Positions 8,915-21,047 of a stretch of 64,000 nucleotides of DNA are shown piece after piece (position 1 is the stretch's first letter; each line of letters begins with the position of its first letter). The stretch spans positions 128,069 through 192,068 of the forward strand of contig DUBO01000056.1 in assembly GCA_012960245.1 (NCBI GenBank), given 5' to 3'. Both the position numbers and the translations under genes were made by a program. Below the pieces are notes generated by a model, which searched no databases, was not told the origin of the DNA, and worked only from the letters and a program-made list of their open reading frames with translations. This DNA comes from Candidatus Binatota bacterium (GTDB lineage: Bacteria; Desulfobacterota; Binatia; UBA1149).

Positions 8915-9840
8915 GACCCTGCCTCCGTTGCTTCGAGCAGCCACACGAGCAGAGCCTTCTGCGCGTGCATGCGGTTCTCGGCCTGCCTCATAACCACCGA
9001 CGCGGGGCCGTCGATCACCTCGTCGGTGATTTCTTCGCCCCTGTGAGCCGGCAGGTCGTGCATAACAATAACCCCGTCGGCCGCTTTGTCGACCACCGAC
9101 TGGTTGAGCTGGTAGGGCGCGAAGGCCTGCAGCCGCATCGCGGTTTCTTCTTCCTGTCCCATGCTCGTCCAGACGTCGGTGTAAAGAACGTCGGCCCCAT
9201 CGGCTGCCTGGTCTATGTCGTGGGTGATGGTGATGCTGCCCGTAGCAGCCGCACACGCGCGCTCGAGCACGCCGGCGTTGGGCTCGTATCCCGCTGGACA
9301 GGCCAGCGTGAAATCAAAACCCAGCTTCGACGCGGCCACCAACCAGGAGTTGACCACGTTGTTGCCGTCGCCGAGAAAGGTCACCCGCATCTCGTCCAGG
9401 CTGCCCCTGCTCTCCTGTATGGTGAGCAGGTCAGCGATTACCTGGCAGGGGTGGGCGAGGTCGCTCAGCGCGTTGATGACCGGCACCGAGGCTTCGGCGG
9501 CCAGTTCTTCTACCGTCTGCTGCGCGAAGGTGCGTGCGGCGATGACGTCTACCCACTGCGACAGCGCGCGGGCGACGTCGGTCACGCTCTCGCGCTTGCC
9601 GAGGCCTATGTCGTCGGGTGCCAGGTAAACAGTGTGGCCACCCAGCTGGAACATGCCGGTTTCAAAAGTCACCCGCGTACGGAGGCTGGGTTTCTCGAAC
9701 ACCAGCACCAGCGTTCGCCCGGCCAGCAGCGGGTGGGCCTGCCCCTGGGCGAGTTGCTGCTTGAGCCGCGCGGCCAGCGCAAGCAGGCTCCGCAGTTCTT
9801 CGGCCGAAAGGCCGTCAAGTGTGACAAGGTCTCGTTTCAT
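8911..9840 (-). CDS. argF: Ornithine carbamoyltransferase
   Basis: A 309-residue transcarbamylase making citrulline from ornithine and carbamoyl phosphate. The carbamoyl-phosphate loop SLRTR is at 52-56 and HPCQ at 130-133. The ornithine-domain [10 protein letters not shown] segment is near 158-167. The C-terminal motif reads [10 protein letters not shown] at 261-270, whereas the usual OTCase motif is HCLP with a cysteine that contacts ornithine. The codon is GAC, so the cysteine is replaced by Asp262. The gene lies between argD (9-bp gap) and argG (overlapping). Context makes OTCase by far the most likely activity. Confidence 0.94.
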   Translation of the reverse strand: MKRDLVTLDGLSAEELRSLLALAARLKQQLAQGQAHPLLAGRTLVLVFEKPSLRTRVTFETGMFQLGGHTVYLAPDDIGLGKRESVTDVARALSQWVDVIAARTFAQQTVEELAAEASVPVINALSDLAHPCQVIADLLTIQESRGSLDEMRVTFLGDGNNVVNSWLVAASKLGFDFTLACPAGYEPNAGVLERACAAATGSITITHDIDQAADGADVLYTDVWTSMGQEEETAMRLQAFAPYQLNQSVVDKAADGVIVMHDLPAHRGEEITDEVIDGPASVVMRQAENRMHAQKALLVWLLEATEAGS

Positions 9841-9849
9841 TTCTTCAGT

Positions 9850-11953
<2,104 letters not shown>

Positions 11954-11964
11954 TCATCCGTACA

Positions 11965-11985
11965 GCCGGGCTGCGTTCGCCCGGC
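11965..11985. other. Perfect 7-bp hairpin between hslU and argB
   Basis: GCCGGGC pairs with GCCCGGC around a seven-base loop. No T-tract follows in the transcribed (minus) direction, so it is more likely a processing or stability element, or chance in GC-rich DNA, than an efficient intrinsic terminator. Confidence 0.3.
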
Positions 11986-11994
11986 CGGCCGGAG

Positions 11995-13343
<1,349 letters not shown>

Positions 13344-13347
<4 letters not shown>

Positions 13348-13871
13348 GGGAGTTCCTCGATGGCTATGTTATCGTTGGTGTACACGCAGATACGGCCGGC
13401 GATTTTCATGGCCTCGCGCGCCGTGTCGGCCGCCGACAGCTCGGAGTGGGCCAGCAGCGCTCTTGCGGCGGCCAGCGCGTAGCTGCCACCCGAGCCGATG
13501 GCGATTACCCCGTCGTCGGGTTCTATGACGTCGCCAGCTCCCGAAATCAGTAACGAGGCCTCGCTGTCGGCGACGATGAGCATGGCCTCCAGCCTCCGCA
13601 ATACGCGGTCGCTGCGCCAGTCCTTGGCCAGCTCCACGGCCGCGCGAACGATCTGGCCGTTGTGCTGATCGAGCTTGGCCTCGAACTTTTCAAACAGGGT
13701 AAATGCGTCTGCCGTGGCCCCGGCGAAGCCGCCCAGCACCTTGCCGCCATACAGCCGGCGGACCTTGCGGGCCGAGTGTTTCATGATCGTGTCGCCGGTG
13801 GACACCTGCCCGTCTCCGGCCATGGCTACCCGGTCGTCGCGGCGGACGGCGATAATGGTCGTTGCGTGCAT
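13344..13871 (-). CDS. hslV: HslV peptidase of the HslUV protease
   Basis: A 175-residue proteasome-beta-like threonine peptidase. The N-terminus [13 protein letters not shown] places the catalytic threonine at position 4 after removal of a short propeptide. The [13 protein letters not shown] and [24 protein letters not shown] motifs and the [15 protein letters not shown] segment are diagnostic. It forms a dodecamer capped by HslU and degrades unfolded cytoplasmic proteins. It lies 94 bp after xerC and overlaps hslU. The 94-bp gap contains a short G-rich direct repeat (AGGGGC three times) of no evident function. Confidence 0.97.
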
Positions 13872-13965
13872 CGCCGCAGAGGTTGCCCTGTTCGCGGCTA
13901 AGAATCCAAGCAGGCCCCCGTTTTCAGGGGCAGGGGCAGGGGCCAGGCGGGTGGGCAGGCTGCGT

Positions 13966-14982
13966 TCAGGCCCGCGGGTGGGCGCGGTCGTAGACCTCCG
14001 AGAGGTGCTTCATGTCCAAGTGGGTGTACTTCTGTGTGGTCGAGAGTGAAGCGTGCCCGAGCATCTCCTGTATGGACCTGAGGTCGGCCCCGCTTTCGAG
14101 CAGGTGGGTGGCAAAGGAGTGGCGCAGCGAGTGGGGTCCCACGCGCGCGCTCAGCCCCGACTCGAGCAGGCGCCGGTCGAGCACGCGCCCGGCGCTGCGC
14201 GAGCTCAGTCGCGACCCCGACCAGTTGACGAACACCGCGTCGACGTCGCTCCGCTTTCGCGTCCAGCCGTGGCGGTAGTGGGCCAGCGCGTCGAGCGCGC
14301 GGCTGCCCACCGGCACGATGCGTTCCTTGTTGCCCTTGCCCATCACCCTGACCACCCCGAGTTCCTGGTTGACGTCGGTCCAGTCCATGCCCACGCATTC
14401 GGAGGCACGCAGGCCACAGGAGTAAATGACTTCGAGCAGGGCGCGGTCCCTGAGCGAGCCGTCGTCGCTGCCCGCGGTCGACTCCAACAGGGTGTCGACG
14501 TCCTCTACCGACAGGCAGGGTGGCAACACGGCGGGCACGCGTGGGGACTTCATGCCCTCGCCCGGGTCGGCGAGCAGGCCGTCCCTCGAAAGAAAACGGA
14601 ACAGGGTTCTGAGCGACGACAGGTTGCGGGCCAGGGTGCTGCGACGGCAGTCGGGCAGGCGCGAGGCGAGCCAGGACTTCACGGCCCCCGAGCCGGTGGC
14701 CACCAGCTCGTTGCAATCCGGCGACCGGCCCTGCATGAAGCCGCGCTCGTAGAGAAATATCACGTAGCGGCCTATGTCGCCCATGTAGGCGCGCACGGTG
14801 TTGGCCGAATGCCCGCGCTCGACGTGAAGGTAGCGGGCAAAGCCGAGCAACTCGCCCAACAAGGGCGCGTCGCTGGCTAGACCGGCCGCTTCGCGCGCCT
14901 GCTCCAGCCTGCGATGGGCGGTGGTTTCCCAGCCTGTGCCCGATCGAGATGAGTCTGCCTGTTCCACGACCACTGCTGACAT
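13966..14982 (-). CDS. xerC: Tyrosine recombinase XerC/XerD type
   Basis: A 338-residue tyrosine recombinase of the chromosome-dimer-resolution type. The SAM-like N-terminal domain ([20 protein letters not shown]) spans about 45-140. The catalytic set is complete: Arg192 in CGLRASE, Lys216 in MGKGNKER, His284 and Arg287 in [12 protein letters not shown], His310 in [10 protein letters not shown] and Tyr319 in QKYTHLD. The ATG at 14982 is chosen because the longer upstream frame only runs antisense through the neighbouring hydrolase. The hslVU neighbour is usual for xerC in deltaproteobacteria-like genomes. About 35 extra N-terminal residues precede the usual start of homology. Confidence 0.94.
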   Translation of the reverse strand: MSAVVVEQADSSRSGTGWETTAHRRLEQAREAAGLASDAPLLGELLGFARYLHVERGHSANTVRAYMGDIGRYVIFLYERGFMQGRSPDCNELVATGSGAVKSWLASRLPDCRRSTLARNLSSLRTLFRFLSRDGLLADPGEGMKSPRVPAVLPPCLSVEDVDTLLESTAGSDDGSLRDRALLEVIYSCGLRASECVGMDWTDVNQELGVVRVMGKGNKERIVPVGSRALDALAHYRHGWTRKRSDVDAVFVNWSGSRLSSRSAGRVLDRRLLESGLSARVGPHSLRHSFATHLLESGADLRSIQEMLGHASLSTTQKYTHLDMKHLSEVYDRAHPRA

Positions 14983-14997
14983 GGTAACAATACTGCG

Positions 14998-15798
14998 GTG
15001 AGCCGACAAAGCATTAGTAACAGGCAGCGGTTTCTCCGCGGGGAAAGGGTCGAATTTGCCGGTCGCCGGGGCAACATCCTGGTGGGCGACGTTCATCGTC
15101 CCTCGAGTGAACGCTGCCCGTGGCTGCTGCTGTGCCACGGCATGGAATCCACCCGCGGCGGTACCAAGCAGCTGGCCATGGTCGAAAGATTCCTGCCCCT
15201 GGGCGTTGGCATACTGCGTTTTGACTTCAGCTACGTGGGCGATTCGGAGGGCAACTTTGAAGACCTGACGCTGAGTGGTGAGGTGGAAGACGCCCTGGGT
15301 GCGATGGATTTTCTGCTCGGCTTCGAGCCTGGTCTCTGCGTCATGGTGGGCTCGAGCCTGGGCGGAATGGTGGCGCTCAAGGCGGCCACGATCCTGGGCG
15401 GACAGTTGTCGGGTGTCGCAACGCTGGCCGCCGTGGCCGAGTCGTCGCTGTTTCTGCGTGGCGTGTCGGAGGCCGACCGCGAGCAGTGGCGCAGCAGTGG
15501 CAGTCGGCCCTGGGGTGACGCGAGTTTGCGGTCGAGTTTTCTCGACGACGCCGAGGGTTTTGAACTGCTCACCCGCCTGCCTTCGTTGCAACTGCCCACC
15601 CTCATCATGCACGGGGACGCCGATACCGTGGTGCCGGTGGAGCAGGCCCACAGCCTGGCGGCAGCCGCGGCCGGGCCAGTGCGCGAAGTAATATTTCCCG
15701 GCGTGGGGCATCGTTTTGAAGAGCCCGGTGCCCTCGAAGAACTGCTCGACACGCTGCAGGACTGGCTGACCGGGAGCGTGGGGTTCGAGCTTGCCTGA
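14998..15798 (+). CDS. Alpha/beta hydrolase
   Basis: A 266-residue cytoplasmic serine hydrolase with a complete triad: Ser120 in GSSLGG, an acid in HGDADTVVP (Asp209 or Asp207) and His238 in GVGHRFEEP. The CHGMESTRGG oxyanion segment (46-55) and FDFSYVGDSEG (75-85) resemble the acyl-peptidase or esterase group often annotated as DUF1749/serine aminopeptidase-like. It starts at GTG, only 15 bp from the divergent xerC start, so its promoter must overlap xerC coding DNA. Eight bases at the end overlap the next gene. The substrate is unknown. Confidence 0.8.
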   Translation: MSRQSISNRQRFLRGERVEFAGRRGNILVGDVHRPSSERCPWLLLCHGMESTRGGTKQLAMVERFLPLGVGILRFDFSYVGDSEGNFEDLTLSGEVEDALGAMDFLLGFEPGLCVMVGSSLGGMVALKAATILGGQLSGVATLAAVAESSLFLRGVSEADREQWRSSGSRPWGDASLRSSFLDDAEGFELLTRLPSLQLPTLIMHGDADTVVPVEQAHSLAAAAAGPVREVIFPGVGHRFEEPGALEELLDTLQDWLTGSVGFELA

Positions 15799-16090
15799 GA
15801 CGCGCCGGGTAAGTTGCCCGGCCTGCTCGGCCGTGTACGAGTGGGAGGGGACCATGGGACGGCAGACCTGTTGCCCGGCCTGTTCGGCCTGGTTGCACTG
15901 CTGCATGGCCTGTCGCTTTTACGATACCAGTCGCTTCAATGACTGCGGCGAACCGACCGCCGACAGGGTGGTGGACAAGGATGTGGCAAACTTCTGTGAC
16001 TACTGGGAGGCCAGCGCGGCGATTTCGCCGGGCGACGATACGGGGGGAGCAACGAGTGAACTCGAAAAACTGTTCAAGGGCGGCAGCTGA
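15791..16090 (+). CDS. Small cysteine-rich zinc-ribbon-like protein
   Basis: A 99-residue protein read from a TTG that overlaps the upstream hydrolase by eight bases. It carries CPAC (residues 9-12), CCPAC (27-31), CCMAC (37-41) and two further cysteines, arranged like a double zinc ribbon or a metal-binding knuckle followed by a FYDTSRFNDCGEP stretch and an acidic tail. I recall similar short proteins of unknown function in deltaproteobacterial genomes but cannot name the family. The overlap suggests co-translation with the hydrolase. No membrane segment or signal is seen. Confidence 0.65.
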   Translation: MPETRRVSCPACSAVYEWEGTMGRQTCCPACSAWLHCCMACRFYDTSRFNDCGEPTADRVVDKDVANFCDYWEASAAISPGDDTGGATSELEKLFKGGS

Positions 16091-16604
16091 GCCTGCCGTA
16101 AATGGCCCGGCTACCGGGCGCCCGGTTGCCCGGGGAGTGATGGGTCTGTGCTTGCCACTGCTATTGGCCGCGGCCTTTGCGGCCTGCGGGCCGGCAGCGG
16201 GAACACCTGAGGCCGCGGCGAGAGACTTTCTCGATGCGCATTACCTGCTGGCCGACCTGCAGTCCTCCAGCCTGCTGACCACCGGCCTGGCGGCCAGCAA
16301 GGTGGGCGAAGAAATACGCCTGACCGAGGGGTTTGAGCGTGGTACTGACACCCGCATGCCGCGTATCAACTACCGGCTGGACCGGCAGTTCGCGGGTAGC
16401 GCTGGAGCCGTGGCTGGAGACGCGCCCGGAGTCGGCGCCGGCGACTCAGCCAGCGACGCTCAAGCGGTGATGATGGTGTACCGCCTCACCGTGTCGCCGG
16501 TGGGAGCCGAGCCCTTCGACAAGCAGGTGCTGCTGCGGCTTGAAAAGAGCGAGGGCAAGTGGCTGGTCAGCAACTACTCGGAGTCGGACGTCAGCGACCA
16601 GTAA
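16056..16604 (+). CDS. Putative lipoprotein of unknown function
   Basis: The protein has a hydrophobic segment LCLPLLLAAAFAAC ending in a lipobox cysteine and a mature domain of about 135 residues (starting GPAAGTPEAAARDFLD). The mature part alternates beta-like stretches (VMMVYRLTVSPVG, QVLLRLEKSEGKWLVSNYSE) like an NTF2-type or DUF4864-like fold, which I cannot confirm. A GTG at 16056 is six bases after a strong GGGGGGAG and is taken as the start. An ATG at 16140 would give a more conventional short signal peptide but a poor ribosome site. It overlaps the zinc-ribbon gene by 35 bp. Confidence 0.6.
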   Translation: MNSKNCSRAAAEPAVNGPATGRPVARGVMGLCLPLLLAAAFAACGPAAGTPEAAARDFLDAHYLLADLQSSSLLTTGLAASKVGEEIRLTEGFERGTDTRMPRINYRLDRQFAGSAGAVAGDAPGVGAGDSASDAQAVMMVYRLTVSPVGAEPFDKQVLLRLEKSEGKWLVSNYSESDVSDQ

Positions 16605-16619
16605 ATATCCAGGCGAAGA

Positions 16620-17426
16620 TCAGTGGCCCTCGAAGCGCGGCGGTCGTTTTTCCATTATCGCTTTCATCCCCTCACGGGCATCGTCGGTATTGAAGGTCAT
16701 GGCCTGGGTGGTCGACTCGAGCTCCATGGCTTCGTCGATGCTCCTCTCCCAGGTTCCGGCCAGGGTTTCCTTGACCGCCCGCACAGCCACCGGGCCGCTG
16801 CCGGCCACGCCCGCGGCCAACGAGGCTACCACCTCGTCGAAGTCTTCGCCCGCAGTGCGGTTGACTAGTCCCATCGCCAGCGCTTCGTCGGCAGTAACCA
16901 GGCGGCCGGTGTAGAGCAGCTCGGCGGCAACGGCAGGGCCCACCAGTCGCGGCAGCGTCCACGTGGCCGCCATTCCCGGGTGGATGCCCAGCTTTACGAA
17001 GGTCATGCCCACCTTGGCTTTCTCGTGTATCACGCGCAGGTCGGCACCCAGGGCAAAGCACAGCCCGGCACCTATGGCGTGACCGTTGATCGCGGCTATC
17101 GAGGGTACGCGCAGCGCGGTTATTGACAGAAAAAGCCGGTAGAAGCTCGATCCACCTCCCAGGCCGCTGCCGTCGCCGGCCAGGCCGGCCTCGTGGGCCA
17201 GGCTCTTGAGGTCGCCACCGGCGCTGAAGGCCCGTCCGCTGCCCCTTATGATCACCACGCGGCAGTGGGGGTCGGCGTTGATGCTCTCGACCGCCTGCTG
17301 TATCTCCCTCCCCATGGCGACGTTCATTGCGTTACGCTCATCGGGCCTGTCCAGGAGTATGGTTGTTACTCCCTGGTCGGTGCTGCTGAGTTCTATGGTT
17401 TCATACGACAAGCTTTCGTCCGACAT
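16620..17426 (-). CDS. Crotonase-family protein (enoyl-CoA hydratase/isomerase fold) lacking both hydratase glutamates
   Basis: A 268-residue crotonase-fold protein. GRAFSAGGDLKS (64-75) and NGHAIGAGLC give the CoA-thioester oxyanion hole. The two glutamates of true enoyl-CoA hydratases align with Cys in IGAGLCFALG and Phe in GMTFVKLGIHPGM, so simple hydration is doubtful. An isomerase, dehalogenase, decarboxylase or thioesterase-like member is possible. The start is the ATG five bases after GGAGGAG; a longer frame begins 16 codons upstream without a ribosome site. It converges on the lipoprotein gene and diverges from the AsmA-like gene. Confidence 0.82.
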   Translation of the reverse strand: MSDESLSYETIELSSTDQGVTTILLDRPDERNAMNVAMGREIQQAVESINADPHCRVVIIRGSGRAFSAGGDLKSLAHEAGLAGDGSGLGGGSSFYRLFLSITALRVPSIAAINGHAIGAGLCFALGADLRVIHEKAKVGMTFVKLGIHPGMAATWTLPRLVGPAVAAELLYTGRLVTADEALAMGLVNRTAGEDFDEVVASLAAGVAGSGPVAVRAVKETLAGTWERSIDEAMELESTTQAMTFNTDDAREGMKAIMEKRPPRFEGH

Positions 17427-17527
17427 CGTTGCTCCTCCGGGCGCCACCACGGGCATGGTTGTGGTTAGCGGCACGGGTGAACACTGTCAACGCGGCGCTG
17501 GTTGCTGCGGTACGGGTTGCTGGGCCG

Positions 17528-19594
17528 ATGCGTAAGCTGCTGATAGCCGCCTGCGTCGCGCTTGCGGCGTTGCTGGGTTTTTCTCTTTCGTCGCTGCGCA
17601 CCCGCATCGTGACCGACTTCGGGGTCTTCGCTGCCCGCGCACAGGAACTGCCCGGGGTGACTGCCAACTACGGCGCCGCGGGCCTGGTTTTCTTTCCTAG
17701 TCCGGCCGCCGAGATCAGCGACGTGGTCGTCAGCGTACAACGGGGCAAGCAGCCGGCCGTTGAAGTGGTCACGGCGGAGTCGGTGCGGATACGTCCGCGC
17801 CTGCTGCCCTTGCTCATGGGCAGGGTGGAAGCCGTCGGCGTAGAAGTTGTAGCGCCCACGCTTCGCCTGGAGATCGACAGGAATGGCGGGCATCTTTTTT
17901 CGGCCGGGAAACCCGGGCAGCATTCCGGCGAGCTCGTGTTGGCGCTGCTCGGACAAGTGCGATCGGTGATCGACGGTAGCGTTCAGCTGCTGGACAACAG
18001 CTATGATCCCCCGCTGACCCTGGAGCTCGGGGAGCTGGACGGCGAATTCTGGCGGGCCGCGAACGGTGGACTGGCGTTCACTGTAAAGGCTTCGCCCGCA
18101 GCTGGTGGCAGTGTGGTTTCTTCGGGCAGCCTGTTGCCGGGGGCCGGCCCGACAGGTGGGCACGGCCTGGATTTTGAGGTCGCCGTGAGCGGTGCCTCGC
18201 CGCAGTTACTGCGGGGTGCCATCGGAGACTGGTTGCCGCCGTGGCTGGTTGGCGAGCTTGATCTCGATATCAAGGGTGGCGGCTTCATTGGCGAGCGTGG
18301 CAACGATGATATGCCTGCCGAGCCGCTGCTGTTCGGCGTCACGGGTTCGGTGGGGCTGGACATGTACGATCGCCGCGATCGCCTCGAGCTGCAGTCGACC
18401 ATGTCGTTGGACGATTCCCGGCTGCGCGTAAAGAGAGCCTCGCTCAGCGCTTACGGACAGGACTTTACCGCCCTGGGCTGGCTGAGCCGACGTAGGTCGG
18501 CGGAGGCTTCGATGAGGGTGCAGGCCGAGGATGTGGAGCTGGCCGCCCTCCTGGCTGACTTCGGACTGGAGGGGGAGCTGGTGCCGCAGACCACCCTGAC
18601 GGGAACCCTCAAGCTCACCGGCACGCCCGAGGCCGCGGCGCTGCGCTACGAGGTGACCGCCGACTCGGTGGATCTCTCGCCTCTGCCCTGGTTGCAGATG
18701 CAGGCCACCGACACGAGCTTTGCGGGTGCTGTCTACAGCGTTAACGCCGACCTTTCGGTTTCTTTCAAGGCCCGCGAGTTCACGGCCGGCCCGGTGACGC
18801 TCAGCGACGCGCGCTCGGGGCTGGTGTGGTGGAAGGATGTATTCCGCCTCAACGCCATGAACATGGCCATCTGGGACGGCACGCTGTCGGTGGGTGGCGC
18901 AATACCGTTGGACAGCGGGGTATCGTTAGACAAGGGGGGCGAGAACCCCGAGGGCAGCGATATCCGGCTGAGCGTTGTCATCAACGACGCTGATGTTGAG
19001 GCGTTGCTCGTCGACGTCAGCGGCCTGGAGGGTTTGCAGGTAAGCGGCTCACTTGACGCCATGGCCGACCACGGTGGCCCTACCCGCAGCGAGCTCAAGT
19101 CTGCGGGCCGCCTGGCCCTGCACGACGGCGTGCTGGCTGGTGTGGACCTGATGGCTGTCGCCAGGGCAGCGCTGGAGGGTAGGCCGGTCGACGTTGCTTC
19201 CGGTGCCGCTGCAGCCACGGCATTTGACCGCCTGGCGATGGACTTCGTCAGCGACGGTGACGGCGTTCGCATAGCTAACCTGGACGTTCGTCTTGAGGGT
19301 GGCCGCCTTAGTGGTGGTCGCCTGTCAGGCTCCGGTCACCTGGCCGTTAGCAACAGGGATACAGCCAGTAAGAAACCGGCCAGCCTCGAGCTCGACTGCT
19401 TGCTGGAGCTGGGTGTAGACCGGAACCTGCGTGTGCCGTTGCGCATCAGTGGCCCCCTGTCTGCCCTGCGCGTGGAGGTGGACCAGGATTTTATCAGCCG
19501 TTACCGGGTAGGTGTCACCCCGCCCGTGGCGGACCTGCCGAGCGAGGAGATCCCCATGGAACTGCCGTCGCTCTACACACACTTCGGGCGCTGA
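17528..19594 (+). CDS. AsmA-family protein
   Basis: A 688-residue envelope protein with one N-terminal membrane segment (residues 4-22), then a long beta-rich periplasmic region. The N-terminal VTANYGAAGLVFFPSPAAEISDV and the C-terminal DVRLEGGRLSGGRLSGSGHLAV...PLRISGPLSALRVEVD are typical of AsmA/DUF748 proteins. These are relatives of TamB/YhdP bridge-like lipid transporters that affect outer-membrane phospholipid balance. The ATG at 17528 places the hydrophobic segment right at the start; GTG codons further upstream are possible. Two small genes follow within 3 bp. Assignment to AsmA is by pattern, not alignment. Confidence 0.75.
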   Translation: MRKLLIAACVALAALLGFSLSSLRTRIVTDFGVFAARAQELPGVTANYGAAGLVFFPSPAAEISDVVVSVQRGKQPAVEVVTAESVRIRPRLLPLLMGRVEAVGVEVVAPTLRLEIDRNGGHLFSAGKPGQHSGELVLALLGQVRSVIDGSVQLLDNSYDPPLTLELGELDGEFWRAANGGLAFTVKASPAAGGSVVSSGSLLPGAGPTGGHGLDFEVAVSGASPQLLRGAIGDWLPPWLVGELDLDIKGGGFIGERGNDDMPAEPLLFGVTGSVGLDMYDRRDRLELQSTMSLDDSRLRVKRASLSAYGQDFTALGWLSRRRSAEASMRVQAEDVELAALLADFGLEGELVPQTTLTGTLKLTGTPEAAALRYEVTADSVDLSPLPWLQMQATDTSFAGAVYSVNADLSVSFKAREFTAGPVTLSDARSGLVWWKDVFRLNAMNMAIWDGTLSVGGAIPLDSGVSLDKGGENPEGSDIRLSVVINDADVEALLVDVSGLEGLQVSGSLDAMADHGGPTRSELKSAGRLALHDGVLAGVDLMAVARAALEGRPVDVASGAAAATAFDRLAMDFVSDGDGVRIANLDVRLEGGRLSGGRLSGSGHLAVSNRDTASKKPASLELDCLLELGVDRNLRVPLRISGPLSALRVEVDQDFISRYRVGVTPPVADLPSEEIPMELPSLYTHFGR

Positions 19595-19597
19595 GTC

Positions 19598-19915
19598 GTG
19601 TTTTCTGCGCTCGGGTTGGCGCTCATCGTGGCGCTCTCGTTCGCCGGCTGGAGGCTGGCCAGGCGTCGGCTGCTCGCCCGCAAGCTCAGGATGTTGCCCG
19701 GGGGCAGCTCTGACACCGCGAAGAAGGTCGGCGGGTTCAAAGAGATCGACGCCGAAATCGAGCGCCGGCGTTGCCACTGCGGCGGCCGTATGAAGAGCCT
19801 GGGCGAAGGCACCGCCGGTGGCGAAGACAGGCGCGTGCGCGTGGTGCGCGTGGAATGCGACGGCTGCGAAGAGCAGGGGTACCTCTACTTCGACGTGACC
19901 GCGGCCTACCACTGA
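19598..19915 (+). CDS. Small membrane-anchored zinc-ribbon protein
   Basis: A 105-residue protein starting at GTG three bases after the AsmA-like gene. An N-terminal membrane segment (about 3-20) is followed by a basic RRRLLARKLR stretch, a linker, and a C-terminal ribbon with CHCGGRM (59-65) and CDGCEEQGYLYFD. The C-x-C and C-x2-C pairs suggest one zinc ion. I do not recognise the family. Its stop overlaps the next start by one base (TGATG), so the three genes probably form an operon. Confidence 0.65.
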   Translation: MFSALGLALIVALSFAGWRLARRRLLARKLRMLPGGSSDTAKKVGGFKEIDAEIERRRCHCGGRMKSLGEGTAGGEDRRVRVVRVECDGCEEQGYLYFDVTAAYH

Positions 19916-20259
19916 TGGCGGATCTGGTGAAAGACGGCCCGCCGCCCTCGTGGCCTGCCGATGCTTATAACGAGCGCCTGGGCCTGTACCTGCTGTTTGT
20001 CGAGCTGCCGCGCTGGGAGTGCGTGCATCTCAAGGTCCTGCTCGAGTCCTACGAGGGCGCCGGCGTTATCAGGACCGCGCTGCCGCACTATCGCGAAGGC
20101 CGGGCCCTCGTGGCCTTGCTGGCGGTGCCGGGTTCCTGTCAGCAGGTAGTCGCGGTGCTGGCCGACATAGACGACGTGTTGTTGGTGTCCGCGTCCGAGC
20201 TGCCGCCCGCGCTGGTCGAGTTGCAGTCCAGCGATCTGCTCGACGAACTGCGCGACTGA
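19915..20259 (+). CDS. Small protein, DUF4911-like
   Basis: A 114-residue soluble protein (MADLVKDGPPPSW...). The pattern LYLLFVELPRWECVHLKVLLESYEGAGVIRT followed by a short beta region resembles DUF4911, a small domain common in deltaproteobacteria; I rate that identification as tentative. The ATG overlaps the preceding stop codon. A longer frame begins 48 codons upstream but that part is a shadow of the zinc-ribbon gene. The product has no signal, membrane segment or cysteine motif. Confidence 0.6.
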   Translation: MADLVKDGPPPSWPADAYNERLGLYLLFVELPRWECVHLKVLLESYEGAGVIRTALPHYREGRALVALLAVPGSCQQVVAVLADIDDVLLVSASELPPALVELQSSDLLDELRD

Positions 20260-20279
20260 TCGGTCGGCAGCGACGGAGG

Positions 20280-21047
20280 TCAGTCGTCGTTGCCTATATC
20301 TGAATTGTCAGTGTCGGCCTTGCGGTCGTGGCCGAAAGCCCAGGCGACGCCTATAGAGAGCAGGTACAGCAGCAGCAGCGGCAGCACCATCAGCATCTGC
20401 GACACGGCGTCGGGTGGCGTCAGTATGGCGGCCACCACGAACATGACCAGCACCGCGTAGCGTCCTTTCTGCAGCAAGGTTACATGGGTGACCAGCCCCG
20501 TTCTGGCCAGGAAGAAAGTCACGATGGGCATCTCGAAGGTGAGGCCGAAGGCCAGCAGCATGCGAGAGGTGAACGACAGGTACTCGCTGATGCGCAGGGT
20601 TGGCTCTATGCCTATGCGGCTGTACTCGGCCAGGAAGAAGGGCAAGCCGACGGGGAATACCACTCGGTAGCAGAACACGCCGCCGGCGACGAAAAAAATC
20701 GATCCGAAGAACACGAAGGAGCGCAGGTAGCGGATCTCTCCCAGGCGCAGCGCCGGCAGGATGAACAGCCACAGCTGGTAGAGGATGACGGGCAGGGCGA
20801 CGAACAGCGCTGCTACCAACGCCACCTTCAAGCGCGTGAAAAAAGCCTCGGCCACGCCCGTGCCGATGAGTTTTACCCCCGGTGTTCCCTCGGCAGCGCT
20901 GAACAGCGGCGCCGTGAGCAGGTCGAAGAAGAACTCTGAACCGGGGTAGCACAGGGCGAAGGCCGCCAGCGTAGCGACCGCGGCGATGCCCAGCCTGCGC
21001 CTTAGTTCTTCGAGGTGGCCGCTGAGCGGGAGCTCGAGCTCGGCCAT
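20280..21047 (-). CDS. tatC: Sec-independent protein translocase TatC
   Basis: A 255-residue inner-membrane protein with six predicted membrane segments. The amphipathic start LPLSGHLEELRRRLGIAA (5-22) holds the conserved E-E-L-R-R signal-recognition region, and FTRLKVALVAALFVALPVILYQLW and FGLTFEMPIV are typical TatC stretches. It recognises twin-arginine signal peptides and recruits TatA. A C-terminal acidic tail (ADTDNSDIGNDD) is unremarkable. Its ATG overlaps the tatA stop by one base (TGATG). It converges on the small DUF gene. Confidence 0.97.
   Translation of the reverse strand: MAELELPLSGHLEELRRRLGIAAVATLAAFALCYPGSEFFFDLLTAPLFSAAEGTPGVKLIGTGVAEAFFTRLKVALVAALFVALPVILYQLWLFILPALRLGEIRYLRSFVFFGSIFFVAGGVFCYRVVFPVGLPFFLAEYSRIGIEPTLRISEYLSFTSRMLLAFGLTFEMPIVTFFLARTGLVTHVTLLQKGRYAVLVMFVVAAILTPPDAVSQMLMVLPLLLLYLLSIGVAWAFGHDRKADTDNSDIGNDD

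Noticed and set aside
14983..15906. N-terminal 300-codon extension of xerC
   Set aside because: This part is antisense to a complete hydrolase gene, and the recombinase homology starts well after the ATG at 14982.
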